A stretch of DNA of 64,000 nt from an uncultured Mediterraneibacter sp. (GTDB lineage: Bacteria; Bacillota; Clostridia; Lachnospirales; Lachnospiraceae): the NCBI RefSeq assembly GCF_934309415.1, contig NZ_CAKRDI010000002.1, positions 122,656 through 186,655 on the forward strand, written 5' to 3'. Within the stretch, counting starts at the first letter, position 1; each line of letters begins with the position of its first letter. The notes under the pieces are model-generated. The model was not told where the DNA came from. It worked only from the letters and a program-made list of their open reading frames with translations, and ran no database searches. The position numbers were made by a program, and so were the translations under genes. This document shows positions 42,426 through 54,619 of this stretch, one piece after another.

Positions 42426-42871
42426 TTTTTACACTTTATCTGATCCTTTTATCTTTTTTAGATATCCGTAAAAAAGAGCTTCCATTGCTCCTGCTTTTTG
42501 CCGGTTTTCCTTTCGTGATTCTTTATCAGATCATCGGCAGAAAGATTGGAACAGGCTCAACCTTTTTCAGTACCAGTCCTCCCTCCCCATCCCTGATCGT
42601 CTCCGGAATGGCAGTTGGCATTTTCTTTCTTCTTCTCAGTAAAGTCACTCGCGAATCTTTTGGTTACGGAGACAGTATTTTAATTCTTTTGATCGGAGGT
42701 CTGACTGGTCTGTGGAATCTGCTCAGTTTGCTGATGATCGCCTTTTCCACGGCTGCACTGTTTTCAATCTTTATGCTGATCCGAAAACATTTTTCAAGAA
42801 AAAGTTCGTTTCCTTTTGTCCCTTTTCTTACCATCGCTTACATAGGAGGTGTCTTACTTGGACTTTATTAA
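42401..42871 (+). CDS. tadV: TadV-type A24 prepilin peptidase
   Basis: 156 residues, about five membrane helices. Catalytic aspartates: Asp21 (SFLDIRKKELP) and Asp91 in the GxGD motif (FGYGDS). Removes the leader of the Flp prepilin and of TadE-like pseudopilins. It lacks the methylase domain of larger type IV prepilin peptidases, as usual for TadV. Overlaps both neighbours. Confidence 0.93.
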   Translation: MFQMFWNLIFTLYLILLSFLDIRKKELPLLLLFAGFPFVILYQIIGRKIGTGSTFFSTSPPSPSLIVSGMAVGIFFLLLSKVTRESFGYGDSILILLIGGLTGLWNLLSLLMIAFSTAALFSIFMLIRKHFSRKSSFPFVPFLTIAYIGGVLLGLY

Positions 42872-43295
42872 CTCTCGGAGAAAATACTTATTTGCTAAAA
42901 GACATTTCTTCCAGAATCTCCGAACTGTCCGCGGCAGTTCCATTGTAGAAATGTCTTATATCATGCCCCTGATCCTGTTGCTTTTTATGCTGGTTATTTT
43001 CACCGTATTTTATTATCATGACAAGATTATCTTAAATGCAACGGCAGCAGAAACTGCCATTCTCGGCACACAGACTGCACGCCGCAGAGGAACTGAACAA
43101 TACAATCTGGAAGGATTTTTTCAGGAACGAATCGAACATAAATTAATCTGCATGACACATCCCAGCCTTTCGATTACTCAGACAGACAAGAAGATTACTG
43201 TTGATGTCACTGCACAAAAAGGACGGATGAAACTACACGTCATACAGCAGGCTCTCATTGTTAACCCGGAGGAGTATATGCGATGGAAGAAATGA
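42858..43295 (+). CDS. TadE/TadG-like minor pseudopilin
   Basis: 145 residues from the TTG at 42858 (GGAGG 8 bp upstream); the GTG at 42849 lies in that ribosome site. Basic N-terminus, prepilin-like motif GSSIVEMSYIMPLILLLFMLVIFTVFYY, then a short extracytoplasmic domain. It is probably a minor subunit initiating the pilus. The stop overlaps the next gene start. Confidence 0.8.
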   Translation: MDFINSRRKYLFAKRHFFQNLRTVRGSSIVEMSYIMPLILLLFMLVIFTVFYYHDKIILNATAAETAILGTQTARRRGTEQYNLEGFFQERIEHKLICMTHPSLSITQTDKKITVDVTAQKGRMKLHVIQQALIVNPEEYMRWKK

Positions 43296-44311
43296 ATCTG
43301 AAACTTACTTTTGAAAATAACTGGAATCGTTCCTGCCTCGTTGTAGATACCTCTGCCCCATATACAGAAGATTATCAGATCAAAATGCTGAAAAACAACT
43401 CTGTTCCGGGATTATTAAAGATTGCAGGAAACGGACTGGAAGGAAAGAGCAGATATACTTACCCGGTTCAGGAACTGCTGCCATTTTCTCAGAAATATAC
43501 CAAACAGAAGATTTCTTTTTCAACTTTAAATCTTCTGATCAACCAGCTGATCGATCTTACCCATGTACTGGGAAATTATCTTCTGAATCCGGACTGTATC
43601 CTGCTTCATCCGGACTGTATTTTTGAACCAAGAGAACCGTCAGAACAACAGACAAAACAGCCTTTTTATTTTTGTTATGTTCCGTCTTTTTCGGGCAGTC
43701 TGTCCGATTCCTTTCATAAACTGACGGAATTCATCGTACAGAATCTTGATTATAACGATGACAACGGCATTCTGCTTGCATGTCTGCTGCATAAAGAAAC
43801 ATTACAGAAAAACTATCATCTTGAATCGCTGTTACAAAGCTGCAGGAAAGAAGCAGCAAAAAGGGAGGAACAAGAAACCATGTCTGTCAACAAAAACGGG
43901 AAAATGAAACTGAGTCACCCAACCCCCGATCAAACTTTAACCAAGACTTCCAAAGCTCCAACAACTTCCGCCACCTTAGCAGATTCATCTGCTTCAACAG
44001 CTCCATCAACTTCATCCAGACGTTCTCTGCACTCCTCGGAAACCAGAGCGAAATCAACTCCTTCTGAATACCTTCCACCGGAAGATTTTGAAGAATTCGA
44101 GGATGAACTGTTGATTCAAAGTCGCAGAGATGCTTCAGGAGCTTCTATTTTAGCCTCAGAATCGCTTTCTTACCCTTCCAAGGAGAATTCCGTGCCTTTG
44201 ATGGAAGAGAAGCGTTATCGGCCATTTAAGCGTTTCACACGCAGAATAAAAAATACGCACTGGGGAAACTGGGATGATCTGATCACCGAAGCCGATGAAT
44301 ATGAACCATGA
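43283..44311 (+). CDS. DUF6382-type protein lacking an FHA domain
   Basis: 342 residues. The N-terminal 190 residues have the DUF6382 pattern (LVVDTSAPYTEDYQIKMLKNNSVPGLL, INQLIDLTHVLGNYLLNPDCILLHPDCIF). In Clostridial Tad loci this domain usually precedes a C-terminal FHA phosphothreonine-binding domain. Here a Ser/Thr-rich linker ends in a short basic segment (YRPFKRFTRRIKNTHWGNW) with no FHA. It is last in the operon and probably a cytoplasmic regulator of the pilus ATPase. Confidence 0.72.
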   Translation: MEEMNLKLTFENNWNRSCLVVDTSAPYTEDYQIKMLKNNSVPGLLKIAGNGLEGKSRYTYPVQELLPFSQKYTKQKISFSTLNLLINQLIDLTHVLGNYLLNPDCILLHPDCIFEPREPSEQQTKQPFYFCYVPSFSGSLSDSFHKLTEFIVQNLDYNDDNGILLACLLHKETLQKNYHLESLLQSCRKEAAKREEQETMSVNKNGKMKLSHPTPDQTLTKTSKAPTTSATLADSSASTAPSTSSRRSLHSSETRAKSTPSEYLPPEDFEEFEDELLIQSRRDASGASILASESLSYPSKENSVPLMEEKRYRPFKRFTRRIKNTHWGNWDDLITEADEYEP

Positions 44312-44496
44312 TAAACGACGAAATAAATTTTCCACAAAATCTATGTCACTATTTGAAAGAAGCCTTTTCATATACACTCTGCCCATGCACAATGTCTTGT
44401 CTGTTATCCTTCACAAGATTTTGCCGGCCAGCTACATGATTCAGCCAACGTATAATCAGTAATCAGCTAAAAAAGCTAAAAATATTTTATAAAATA

Positions 44497-44560
44497 AAAA
44501 ATCTACAGGAAATCATCCACTCACAAATGAGCCGTTATAATTTCCTGTAGATTTTAATTT
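44497..44560. terminator. Bidirectional terminator between tad operon and gyrA
   Basis: AAAATCTACAGGAAAT (about 44498-44513) pairs perfectly with ATTTCCTGTAGATTTT (44540-44555), with A-rich and T-rich flanks. The rest of 44312-44665 shows nothing else. Confidence 0.88.
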
Positions 44561-44665
44561 TTACTATACGTTCACAATTTTTCTAATTCAACTTCCTGTC
44601 TCACACATTACAGACTCTGTCTGCATAATGCAGCTTTTAAAAAATCCTGTGAACCTTTCAAACTT

Positions 44666-47188
44666 TTATTCCTCAGTCTCAGCAGGCTTTTCTGTTTCAT
44701 TGTCTTCTTCTGCAGAAATTTCTACCTGCTCACCATCGATCTCGGCAGAAGCTTTTCTTACTTTTGCCACACTCGCTACTTTGTCTTTTTCCTTCAGATC
44801 AATCAGTTTTACACCTGAAGTGATACGGCCGTAGATAGAGATATCAGAACACTTCATACGGATAATGATTCCTTCCGTATTGATGATCATGATCTCGCTG
44901 TCTTCATCTACCGCTTTCATACCTACAACATTACCTGTCTTCTCTGTAATCTTGTAGCATTTTACACCTTTTCCGCCACGGTTCTGGCGTGTAAATTCAT
45001 CCATATTGGTACGCTTGCCCATACCTTTTTCAGATACAACCAGAAGATCTTTGCCCTGGCTGGCAGTCTGCATACCGATGACTACGTCATTATCTGTGAG
45101 ATTCATACCGCGTACACCCATGGAAACTCTTCCTGTAGAGCGTACATCCGTCTCATTAAAGCGGATACACATACCATACTTGGTTACAAGCAGGATATCC
45201 TGTGTATTGTCTGTAATCTTAACTTCGATCAGCTTGTCATCTTCTCTGAGTGCGATCGCTGCAAGGCCTGTCTTTCTTACGTTAGCATAATCCTGGATCG
45301 GAGTCTTCTTAACAAGACCTTTCTCTGTTGCCATGAAGAGATATTTGCCTTCTTCATACTCACGCAGCGGAATGATCGCTGTGATCTTTTCATCCGGCAT
45401 AAGCTGAAGCAGATTGATGATCGCTGTACCTCTGGCAGTTCTTCCTGCCTCCGGGATCTCGTAAGCCTTCATTCTGTACACACGTCCTGTATTCGTAAAG
45501 AACATGATGTAATGATGGCTTGTTGTAATGAACAGCTCACGGATGTAATCATCTTCAAGAGTCTGCATACCCTTGATACCTTTTCCACCACGGTTCTGGC
45601 TCTTGAATGTATCCATGCTCATTCTCTTGATATAGCCAAGTTTGGTCATTGTAATTACAACATTCTCACGCGGAATCAGATCTTCCATGGAGATGTCAAA
45701 TTCATCGTAACCGATATGTGTTCTTCTTTCATCGCCATATTTGTCAGCGATCACAAGAATCTCTTTTTTGATTACGCCAAGCAGAAGCTTACGATCTCCG
45801 AGAATGGCTGTCAGTTCTTCAATCTTCTTCATAAGTTCTGCATACTCAGCTTCAATCTTCTCGCGTTCCAAACCTGTCAGAGCACGGAGACGCATGTCTA
45901 CGATTGCCTGAGCCTGAACATCGCTGAGTCCAAAACGTTTTGTTAATTCTTCTTTTGCGATCTGAACCGTCTTTGATCCACGGATGATCTTGATTACTTC
46001 GTCAATGTTATCCAGCGCGATCAGTAATCCTTCCAGAATATGAGCTCTTTCCTGCGCTTTATTCAGATCATATTTTGTTCTTCTTGTAACAACTTCTTCC
46101 TGATGCTGCAGATAATAATTCAGCATCTCAAGAAGGTTCATTACCTTCGGCTGATTTCCGATCAGAGCCAGCATGATCACACCAAATGTATCCTGTAACT
46201 GTGTATGTTTGTACAGCTGATTCAGAATTACGTTCGGATTTACATCACGGCGAAGCTCGATACAGATTCTCATACCTTCACGGTTCGACTGGTCACTCAG
46301 ATCTGTGATTCCGTCGATTCTCTTATCTCTTACAAGTTCTGCGATCTTTTCGATCAGTCTTGCTTTATTTACAAGATAAGGGATCTCTGTAACGATGATA
46401 CGGTTCTTTCCGTTTGCCATCGGCTCAATGTTTGTCACAGCACGCACACGGATCTTACCGCGTCCTGTTCTGTATGCTTCCTCAATTCCGCGTGTTCCAA
46501 GGATCTCAGCACCGGTCGGGAAGTCTGGTCCTTTGATGATCTCAAGAATCTCTTCAATGGTTGTCTCACCTTTATCTTCAATCTGATCATCAATGATCTT
46601 TACAACTGCGTTGATTACTTCACGAAGGTTATGAGGCGGGATATTCGTTGCCATACCAACGGCAATTCCGGATGTACCATTCACAAGAAGGTTCGGGAAT
46701 CTTGCCGGAAGTACAGACGGTTCTTTCTCTGTCTCATCAAAGTTCGGTGTGAAATCAACGGTATCTTTATTGATGTCTGCAGTCATCTCCATGGAAATCT
46801 TGCTCAGACGTGCCTCAGTATAACGCATGGCAGCTGCACCGTCACCGTCCACAGAACCGAAGTTTCCATGACCGTCTACCAGCGGATAACGTGTAGACCA
46901 GTCCTGTGCAAGATTAACGAGAGCTCCGTAAATAGAGCTGTCTCCATGAGGATGGTATTTACCCATTGTATCACCGACAATACGCGCACATTTACGATGC
47001 GGTTTGTCCGGTCCGTTATTCAGTTCGATCATAGAATACAGGATTCTTCGCTGTACCGGCTTCAGACCGTCTCTTACATCCGGAAGAGCACGGGAAGCGA
47101 TTACGCTCATGGCATAATCGATGTAGGAAGTTTCCATCGTTTTCTTCAGATCGACTTCATGGACTTTATCAAAAATATTGTCTTCCAT
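44666..47188 (-). CDS. gyrA: DNA gyrase subunit A
   Basis: Breakage-reunion subunit of gyrase. 840 residues: catalytic Tyr123 ([11 protein letters not shown]), the quinolone-resistance region [17 protein letters not shown] (79-95), coiled-coil gate and a six-bladed C-terminal wheel with QNRGGKG motifs (GyrA-box variants) and an acidic tail. The residue matching E. coli Asp87 is Gly88; the residue matching Ser83 is Ser84. AAGGAG precedes the ATG. It lies downstream of gyrB in the origin-side cluster. Confidence 0.97.
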   Translation of the reverse strand: MEDNIFDKVHEVDLKKTMETSYIDYAMSVIASRALPDVRDGLKPVQRRILYSMIELNNGPDKPHRKCARIVGDTMGKYHPHGDSSIYGALVNLAQDWSTRYPLVDGHGNFGSVDGDGAAAMRYTEARLSKISMEMTADINKDTVDFTPNFDETEKEPSVLPARFPNLLVNGTSGIAVGMATNIPPHNLREVINAVVKIIDDQIEDKGETTIEEILEIIKGPDFPTGAEILGTRGIEEAYRTGRGKIRVRAVTNIEPMANGKNRIIVTEIPYLVNKARLIEKIAELVRDKRIDGITDLSDQSNREGMRICIELRRDVNPNVILNQLYKHTQLQDTFGVIMLALIGNQPKVMNLLEMLNYYLQHQEEVVTRRTKYDLNKAQERAHILEGLLIALDNIDEVIKIIRGSKTVQIAKEELTKRFGLSDVQAQAIVDMRLRALTGLEREKIEAEYAELMKKIEELTAILGDRKLLLGVIKKEILVIADKYGDERRTHIGYDEFDISMEDLIPRENVVITMTKLGYIKRMSMDTFKSQNRGGKGIKGMQTLEDDYIRELFITTSHHYIMFFTNTGRVYRMKAYEIPEAGRTARGTAIINLLQLMPDEKITAIIPLREYEEGKYLFMATEKGLVKKTPIQDYANVRKTGLAAIALREDDKLIEVKITDNTQDILLVTKYGMCIRFNETDVRSTGRVSMGVRGMNLTDNDVVIGMQTASQGKDLLVVSEKGMGKRTNMDEFTRQNRGGKGVKCYKITEKTGNVVGMKAVDEDSEIMIINTEGIIIRMKCSDISIYGRITSGVKLIDLKEKDKVASVAKVRKASAEIDGEQVEISAEEDNETEKPAETEE

Positions 47189-47283
47189 TTGTTGTCTCCT
47201 TTATTGAGATTGTATATCTGTTTTTTCTTAATACATCTTATACGCCCGCTTCATACCAGGTTAAAAATCTTGCGATTTTCTCG

Positions 47284-47371
47284 CTGGGTTGGCATTTCTA
47301 ATGCCAACCCAGACAGTCTCGCTTAGAACTGCTTTTGAGTAAACTCAAACCAGTCCAAAACGAGCCTGTCT
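47284..47371. repeat. Double hairpin between gyrB and gyrA
   Basis: Perfect hairpin CTGGGTTGGCATT (47284-47296), TCT, AATGCCAACCCAG (47300-47312). A longer imperfect hairpin follows at about 47310-47371, closing AGACAG/CTGTCT, CTCG/CGAG and TTTGAGT/ACTCAAA. No T-run follows. I see no second copy in the window; it looks like a REP-type element. Confidence 0.65.
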
Positions 47372-47389
47372 GGTCTGTCGCTATAAATA

Positions 47390-49327
<1,938 letters not shown>

Positions 49328-49340
49328 TCAACCTCCCTAG

Positions 49341-50426
49341 TTAGTTTTCTTTTGCTATCGTTCCATTCTGGATATGGAACACTTTATTGATTGAAAATCT
49401 ATGATTTACAAATTCATCCAGACCGGTGCAGGTAATGACCGTCTGAATGTCATGGATACTGTCCAATAAATAGTTTTGCCTGTTTTTATCCAGTTCAGAC
49501 AATACATCATCCAATAATAAAATCGGTGTATCCCTGATCACCTGACGCACAAGTTCGATCTCAGACAATTTGAGTGAGAGAGCAGTCGTTCGCTGCTGTC
49601 CCTGCGATCCGAATTTTCTTATATCCAGATTGCCACTCATAAAACACAGATCATCCCTGTGCGGACCGACCGACGTACTCTTCATACGCAGATCCCTCTC
49701 CCGGTTCTTCTTCAAAGCCTGTTCCAGCGATAAATTGCCTGTACTCGATTCATAAGACAAGGTAATCCGTTCCCTTCCACCTGTCAGACGATAATGAATC
49801 TCTGAAATGATCTCATTCACCTGTTCCACAAACTGCTTTCTGCGCTCCAGGACTTTTGTCCCATATTCCGCAAGCTGCATATCCCATATATCCAGTGTCT
49901 CAAGAAGATTCTGCTGCCCGTAGATATCTTTCAGCAGAGAATTCCTCTGATTGATGATCCGGTTATAATTCGACAGATTGCTCAGGTAGATCTTATCCAA
50001 CTGAGAGAGCTCCAGATCGATAAAACGCCTTCTTCCGGCAGGCCCCTCTTTAATAATATTAAGATCTTCCGGTGAAAAAAATACAAAATGAACCAGTCCA
50101 AATAGTTCACTTGCTCTTCTAATTGGCACTTTGTCAATCGCAATTCCCTTTGGACTGTTCTTCTTCAGATGCATGTCTATCTGAAACGTAATTCCCTTTT
50201 TCTCAATCATCGTTTCAAGATGGGATTCATCATACCCGAACTGAATCATATCACGATCCTTCGTACCACGATGTGATTTCGTAGTACCGGACAGATATAA
50301 CGCTTCCAGAATATTCGTCTTCCCCTGTGCATTATCTCCGTATAGAATATTTGTTTTAGGATCAAAGGACATATTCAGTAAATCATAGTTTCTATAATTT
50401 TTTAATTTTAAAGATCTGATTATCAT
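49341..50426 (-). CDS. recF: DNA replication and repair protein RecF
   Basis: SMC-like ATPase that works with RecO and RecR at gaps and stalled forks. 361 residues from the ATG at 50426 (MIIRSLKLKNYRNY is the universal N-terminus; the frame extends upstream without a good site). Walker A GDNAQGKTN, signature FGSQGQQRTTALSLKLSE, Walker B ILLLDDVLSELD. Follows the S4 gene, as in Bacillus. Confidence 0.96.
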   Translation of the reverse strand: MIIRSLKLKNYRNYDLLNMSFDPKTNILYGDNAQGKTNILEALYLSGTTKSHRGTKDRDMIQFGYDESHLETMIEKKGITFQIDMHLKKNSPKGIAIDKVPIRRASELFGLVHFVFFSPEDLNIIKEGPAGRRRFIDLELSQLDKIYLSNLSNYNRIINQRNSLLKDIYGQQNLLETLDIWDMQLAEYGTKVLERRKQFVEQVNEIISEIHYRLTGGRERITLSYESSTGNLSLEQALKKNRERDLRMKSTSVGPHRDDLCFMSGNLDIRKFGSQGQQRTTALSLKLSEIELVRQVIRDTPILLLDDVLSELDKNRQNYLLDSIHDIQTVITCTGLDEFVNHRFSINKVFHIQNGTIAKEN

Positions 50427-50495
50427 ACTTATCCCATCATCACAAAATAACGCAGGAGACAAACTCCCACATGTATTATTCTACACGTTTTTTCA

Positions 50496-50711
50496 CTATT
50501 TTTCAATTTTTATTTCATTTCCATCGAAAACAGCTGTATCGCCGGCATAAAGCTTTCTACCACGTCTGGTATCGATTTCTCCGTTCACCGTAACCAGGCC
50601 ATTCTGGATCACTTCCTTAGCCTCAACACCATTTTCTACCAGACCTGCTGCTTTGATCGCCTGTCCCAGTTTTATGAATTCATCTTTGTCACGAAGTTTT
50701 AAAATCTCCAT
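50496..50711 (-). CDS. S4-domain RNA-binding protein (YaaA/RlbA type)
   Basis: 71 residues consisting of a single S4 domain (KLGQAIKAAGLVENGVEAKEVIQNGLVTVNGEIDTRRGRKLYAGD). The dnaN-S4-recF order is conserved in Firmicutes. AAGGAG precedes the ATG. RNA partner unknown, possibly ribosomal. Confidence 0.92.
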   Translation of the reverse strand: MEILKLRDKDEFIKLGQAIKAAGLVENGVEAKEVIQNGLVTVNGEIDTRRGRKLYAGDTAVFDGNEIKIEK

Positions 50712-50857
50712 TTTCTTCTCCTTTTAATTTTCATCAACGATATTGATCTTTGTTTATTTATTAAATTTGTTACAAAATTGTTACATCGCAGGGCGCACTT
50801 AGCCCGTAACCAGGCCTTTGTGTGCTATTTATTCTTACACATGTTGTGTTTTATTTT

Positions 50858-51967
50858 TTACACTGCAGCATTAAAGTTTACCGGAAGAATCAGATAAATA
50901 TAGCTCTGTTCCTCATCTTTGATAAAGCAAGGTGCTTTTGCATTCATGAAATACAGGTCAACCTCTTCATCATCAATCACTCGAAGTGCATCGATCAGGA
51001 ATTTCGGGTTGAATCCGATCATCAGATCTTTTCCATCTTTTGTACAGAGGATCACTTCATCCATTGATCCGATCTGAGATTTGATTTTTAATTCCATAGA
51101 TTCATCTTTGATATCAATGATAATTGGTTTTTTATCTCCTTCTTTGATCAGAAGAGTAGCACGGTCGATACAGTCGAGAAGTTCACGCTTGTTAATTCTG
51201 ACCTTTGTTTCGTAATCACTTGAAAGCATCTGGTCAATTCTGAAATATTCACCTTCGATCAGTCTTGATACAACAACGGTTCTGTCAAATTCAAATACAA
51301 TATGATTCTTTGTAAACGAAATCTCAACTTCAGCTTCGGCTTCACCACCGATGATCTTGCTGATTTCCTGAAGAGTTTTACCAGGAACAATGACTTTTCG
51401 CGATCTGTAGGAATCTTTCAGTTCAATTTTTCTGATGGAAATACGATGTCCGTCAAGAGAAACAACTTTTAAAACATTGTTGTCAATTTCAAAAAGTTCA
51501 CCGGTCATCATCTTGTTTGTATCATTGTCAGCAATAGAAAAAATAGTCTGGCGAATGACTTCTTTTAAAGTAAATTCCGAAACAGAAATGAAATCATCTC
51601 TTTCGATTGCCGGAAGATAAGAGAAATCTTCACCGGACTGTGCTGCAATATTGAATTTTGCTTTTTCACATGCAATTAATGCCTGATTATCGGATTCTGT
51701 TTCAATCACAACTTCACTGTCAGGAAGTTTTCTTACGATTTCGGAGAAGATTTTTGCATTTAAAGCAATTAAACCTCGTTCTTCAATATCACCGTCAATC
51801 GTAGTTTCAATACCAAGTTCCATATCGTTCGCTGTTAATTTTATTACGTCTGTTGTTGCATCAATCAGTATACATTCAAGGATTGGCATTGTAGTTTTTG
51901 AAGGAACTGCTTTAGATACAATACTGACTCCTTTTACAAGATTCGATTTTGAGCATATGATTTTCAT
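50858..51967 (-). CDS. dnaN: DNA polymerase III beta sliding clamp
   Basis: 369 residues with the three-domain clamp fold. Start KIICSKSNLVKGVSIVSKAVPSK; SLDGHRISIRKIEL in domain 2; C-terminus YIYLILPVNFNAAV close to the usual protein-binding MPMRL-type tail region. Encircles DNA and tethers polymerase. AAAGGAG precedes the ATG; separated from dnaA by a DnaA-box region. Confidence 0.97.
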   Translation of the reverse strand: MKIICSKSNLVKGVSIVSKAVPSKTTMPILECILIDATTDVIKLTANDMELGIETTIDGDIEERGLIALNAKIFSEIVRKLPDSEVVIETESDNQALIACEKAKFNIAAQSGEDFSYLPAIERDDFISVSEFTLKEVIRQTIFSIADNDTNKMMTGELFEIDNNVLKVVSLDGHRISIRKIELKDSYRSRKVIVPGKTLQEISKIIGGEAEAEVEISFTKNHIVFEFDRTVVVSRLIEGEYFRIDQMLSSDYETKVRINKRELLDCIDRATLLIKEGDKKPIIIDIKDESMELKIKSQIGSMDEVILCTKDGKDLMIGFNPKFLIDALRVIDDEEVDLYFMNAKAPCFIKDEEQSYIYLILPVNFNAAV

Positions 51968-52074
51968 ATAAAGAAAACTCCTTTCGTTTTTCAGTTGTTA
52001 TGTGGAAAAAGCTGAGAAGTCGATATTTTATGAATAAAGATATAAAATAATTACGTATTCTCAGTATTAGGGGC

Positions 52075-52261
52075 TGTGGATAAGTGGATAACTGTCTCCA
52101 GCCCTTATAAATCAAAGGTTTGGGTGTTTGGATAACTGTGTAGATATCAAAATAATTTCGTGTGGAAACGATGTAGATAAAAAAAGTCAAAAAAAGCAAC
52201 AAAAAAGTTATCCATATAGTTTCCCATAGCTATCTACACTTTATCAACATAGTTATCAACA
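52075..52261. other. oriC: oriC subregion between dnaA and dnaN
   Basis: DnaA boxes and near-boxes: TGTGGATAA (52075-52083), AGTGGATAA (52083-52091), TTTGGATAA (52127-52135), TTATCCATA (52208-52216), TTATCAACA (52241-52249) and TTATCAACA (52253-52261). AT-rich tracts at 52025-52060 and 52170-52207 are candidate unwinding elements. In Bacillus the unwinding site lies in the same gap. Confidence 0.8.
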
Positions 52262-52301
52262 CAAAAAAGTTTCTTTTCTTCCTATTAATAATAAAGGGGC
52301 A

Positions 52302-53672
52302 TTACACCGGATTTATCTTCTTCTTAATAATGTTGACTGTATTGTTAAGTGCTTCATCCAGTTTAATGTCATGTTCAATCTTCTTTACACCGTGACTGAT
52401 GGAAGCATGATCTTTTCCACCGAGAATCGCACCGATGGATTTCAGCGGTGTGTCAGTCATGGTACGGCAAAGATACATAACGATCTGTCGTGGAAGTACG
52501 ATTTCAGCGTTACGTTTTTTCCCTTTTAATTCGGCAACCGGTATATTAAAGTGTTCGGATACAACATCAATAATGAGTTCCGGTGTTACATTCCGGCTGT
52601 CGTCAGGGGAGATCATATCTTTTAATGCTTCAGCAGCAAGAGGGATATCGATCGGCTTGTTTTCCAGGTTGGATAATGCGATCAGTTTATTCAAGGATCC
52701 CTCAAGTTCTCGGATATTTGACTTAATATTGTTTGCGATATACTGCATAACTTCGTCCGGAATATGGTAGCGTTCCAGTCCGTCGAGTTCTTCTTTTTTA
52801 CGCAGGATCGCCATTCTTGTTTCATAATCAGGAGAGGAGATATCAGCGATCAGACCCCACTCAAAACGTGTGCGGAGTCGGGCTTCCAGTGTCTCGATAT
52901 CTTTCGGAGGCTTATCACTGGAGATGATGATCTGTTTTCCTGATACATGAAGGTGGTTGAAAGTATGGAAAAACTCTTCCTGAGTACTTTCTTTACCGAT
53001 AATGAACTGGATATCGTCGATCAGAAGAACGTCATTATTCCTGTATTTCTCGCGAAAAGTGGTCATTGCCAGCTCATTTCCGTTCTTACCTACTTTCAGA
53101 GCATCAATCAGTTCATTCGTAAATGTTTCACTGGTAACATACAGCACTTTTTTGGAGGGATCATGTTCCAGAATATAGTGTGCTACCGAGTGCATCAGAT
53201 GGGTTTTTCCAAGTCCAACACCTCCGTAGAGGAAGAGCGGATTGTAAATCTCGCCCGGAGATTCAGCAACTGCAAGGGATGCAGCGTGGGCGAAATTGTT
53301 GTTGCTTCCGACTACGAATGTGTCAAATGTATACTTGGGATTTAAATTTGCTTTTTCATAAATTGCATTTACACGTGCATTTTTTACAACGGTTTCTTTC
53401 TTCTCCTGGATGACCGTTTCATTGTCTGTAATAAAGGCTACTTCATATTCAATACCGGTTACTTCCGCGATGCAGACTTTGAATGGAAGCAGATATTTTT
53501 CTTCTATATGTTCAAGGCTTGCCTTTAATTTAACAAGAATATATACGGTATTGTCCTTGACTTCATAGACTGTCAGAGGCGCAATCCAGGTTGTGTATGA
53601 AATGTTTGATGAGCAGTATTCTAGCTTCATCTTATTTAGTATCTGATCCCAGTTTTGTTCTACAATGTTCAT
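52302..53672 (-). CDS. dnaA: Chromosomal replication initiator DnaA
   Basis: 456 residues: N-terminal DnaB-interaction domain (1-85), linker, AAA+ domain with Walker A GGVGLGKTHL and Walker B VLLIDDIQF, and domain IV with the DNA-binding signature GGKDHASISHGVKKIE. Binds the DnaA boxes on both sides of its own gene. TAGGAG lies upstream of the ATG. Divergent from rpmH, which marks the point where gene orientation flips. Confidence 0.98.
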   Translation of the reverse strand: MNIVEQNWDQILNKMKLEYCSSNISYTTWIAPLTVYEVKDNTVYILVKLKASLEHIEEKYLLPFKVCIAEVTGIEYEVAFITDNETVIQEKKETVVKNARVNAIYEKANLNPKYTFDTFVVGSNNNFAHAASLAVAESPGEIYNPLFLYGGVGLGKTHLMHSVAHYILEHDPSKKVLYVTSETFTNELIDALKVGKNGNELAMTTFREKYRNNDVLLIDDIQFIIGKESTQEEFFHTFNHLHVSGKQIIISSDKPPKDIETLEARLRTRFEWGLIADISSPDYETRMAILRKKEELDGLERYHIPDEVMQYIANNIKSNIRELEGSLNKLIALSNLENKPIDIPLAAEALKDMISPDDSRNVTPELIIDVVSEHFNIPVAELKGKKRNAEIVLPRQIVMYLCRTMTDTPLKSIGAILGGKDHASISHGVKKIEHDIKLDEALNNTVNIIKKKINPV

Positions 53673-53924
53673 CGAAAGTAAACTCCTAATTCATTAAAAT
53701 TCGTTAAAATAATAAAAATAAATATAGCAAATAGAGAGAACCGGATAGACTCTCTCATTTACATTCTACAACAAAAAAGTTTCGGAAGCAATAAAAAATC
53801 TATGTCCATATTTTTGTTACCTGTAGTTGTAAGTGTGGAAAAAATTGAAAAAAAATTAGAGAGTGTCGAAAAAAATAAAATTTTCAACACAATATTTAGT
53901 GGTTACCAACAGCATTTCCACAAG

Positions 53925-54044
53925 TTATCCACATATGTGAATAACTTTGTGGATAACTACTGTATAGAGTATGGATAGATAGGTGGAGAAACTAATTAAG
54001 TATTTTAAAATCAAGGATTGTCAGAGAGATGAATTTTATCCACA
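53925..54044. other. oriC: oriC subregion between dnaA and rpmH
   Basis: Consensus DnaA boxes TTATCCACA (53925-53933), TGTGAATAA (53936-53944), TGTGGATAA (53948-53956) and TTATCCACA (54036-54044) in a 740-bp non-coding gap. Further weak boxes (GTGGAAAA type) are scattered to 54180. With the dnaA-dnaN group this makes a bipartite origin like that of Bacillus. Confidence 0.85.
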
Positions 54045-54285
54045 TAAGCTGGAAATATATATGGAAAACTATAAAATTTCTCAGAAAAATGTAGGGAAAA
54101 AGAGAGTTTTTCACAGAAAAGTTTCATGTATGTGAAAAACTAAAAAAACGAAAATGTGGAAAACTTTCCGAGGAAAAAACGGTGTATAACCTCCTTAAAA
54201 CTAAAAAAATTTAGAAAAATCAGGAAGAAAAATAATAAAAAACAAAAAAAATCGCGTATTTGCAAGGAAAGATTGCAGAGAAAGC

Positions 54286-54314
54286 TTGACTTCAAACGGG
54301 TTTCCAACTATAAT
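54286..54314 (+). promoter_or_regulatory. Promoter of rpmH-rnpA operon
   Basis: TTGACT (54286-54291), exactly 17 bp, TATAAT (54309-54314), about 100 bp before rpmH. Confidence 0.88.
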
Positions 54315-54412
54315 TAAGAGCAGTGTCTTCTTAAAGGAAGGCGATAAACCAAGTTAATTTTGTGAATACTTTATTATATTAAGGTATATCAGTAAAAGGG
54401 AGGTGTAAGAAT

Positions 54413-54547
54413 ATGAAGATGACATTTCAGCCAAAGAAAAGATCAAGATCTAAGGTTCACGGATTCAGAGCAAGAATGAGCACACCAGGCGGAAGAAAAG
54501 TTCTGGCAGCAAGAAGAGCAAAAGGAAGAAAACAGTTATCAGCATAG
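54413..54547 (+). CDS. rpmH: Ribosomal protein L34
   Basis: 44 residues, translated by eye: [18 protein letters not shown]... and ending GRKQLSA. Matches bL34 throughout, including the [11 protein letters not shown] core. GGGAGGT lies 8 bp before the ATG. First gene of the rpmH-rnpA-yidD-yidC-khpB series. Confidence 0.97.
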   Translation: MKMTFQPKKRSRSKVHGFRARMSTPGGRKVLAARRAKGRKQLSA

Positions 54548-54619
54548 GCCGCATATATGTGGCCTTTTCTTCTATTTACATTTATTTTTTTAAAAGTATT
54601 AATGTTGAAGAGGGTATTG

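Noticed and set aside
46205..47326. 373-codon plus-strand frame across gyrA
   Set aside because: Entirely antisense to GyrA; Cys/His-rich nonsense composition typical of a shadow frame.
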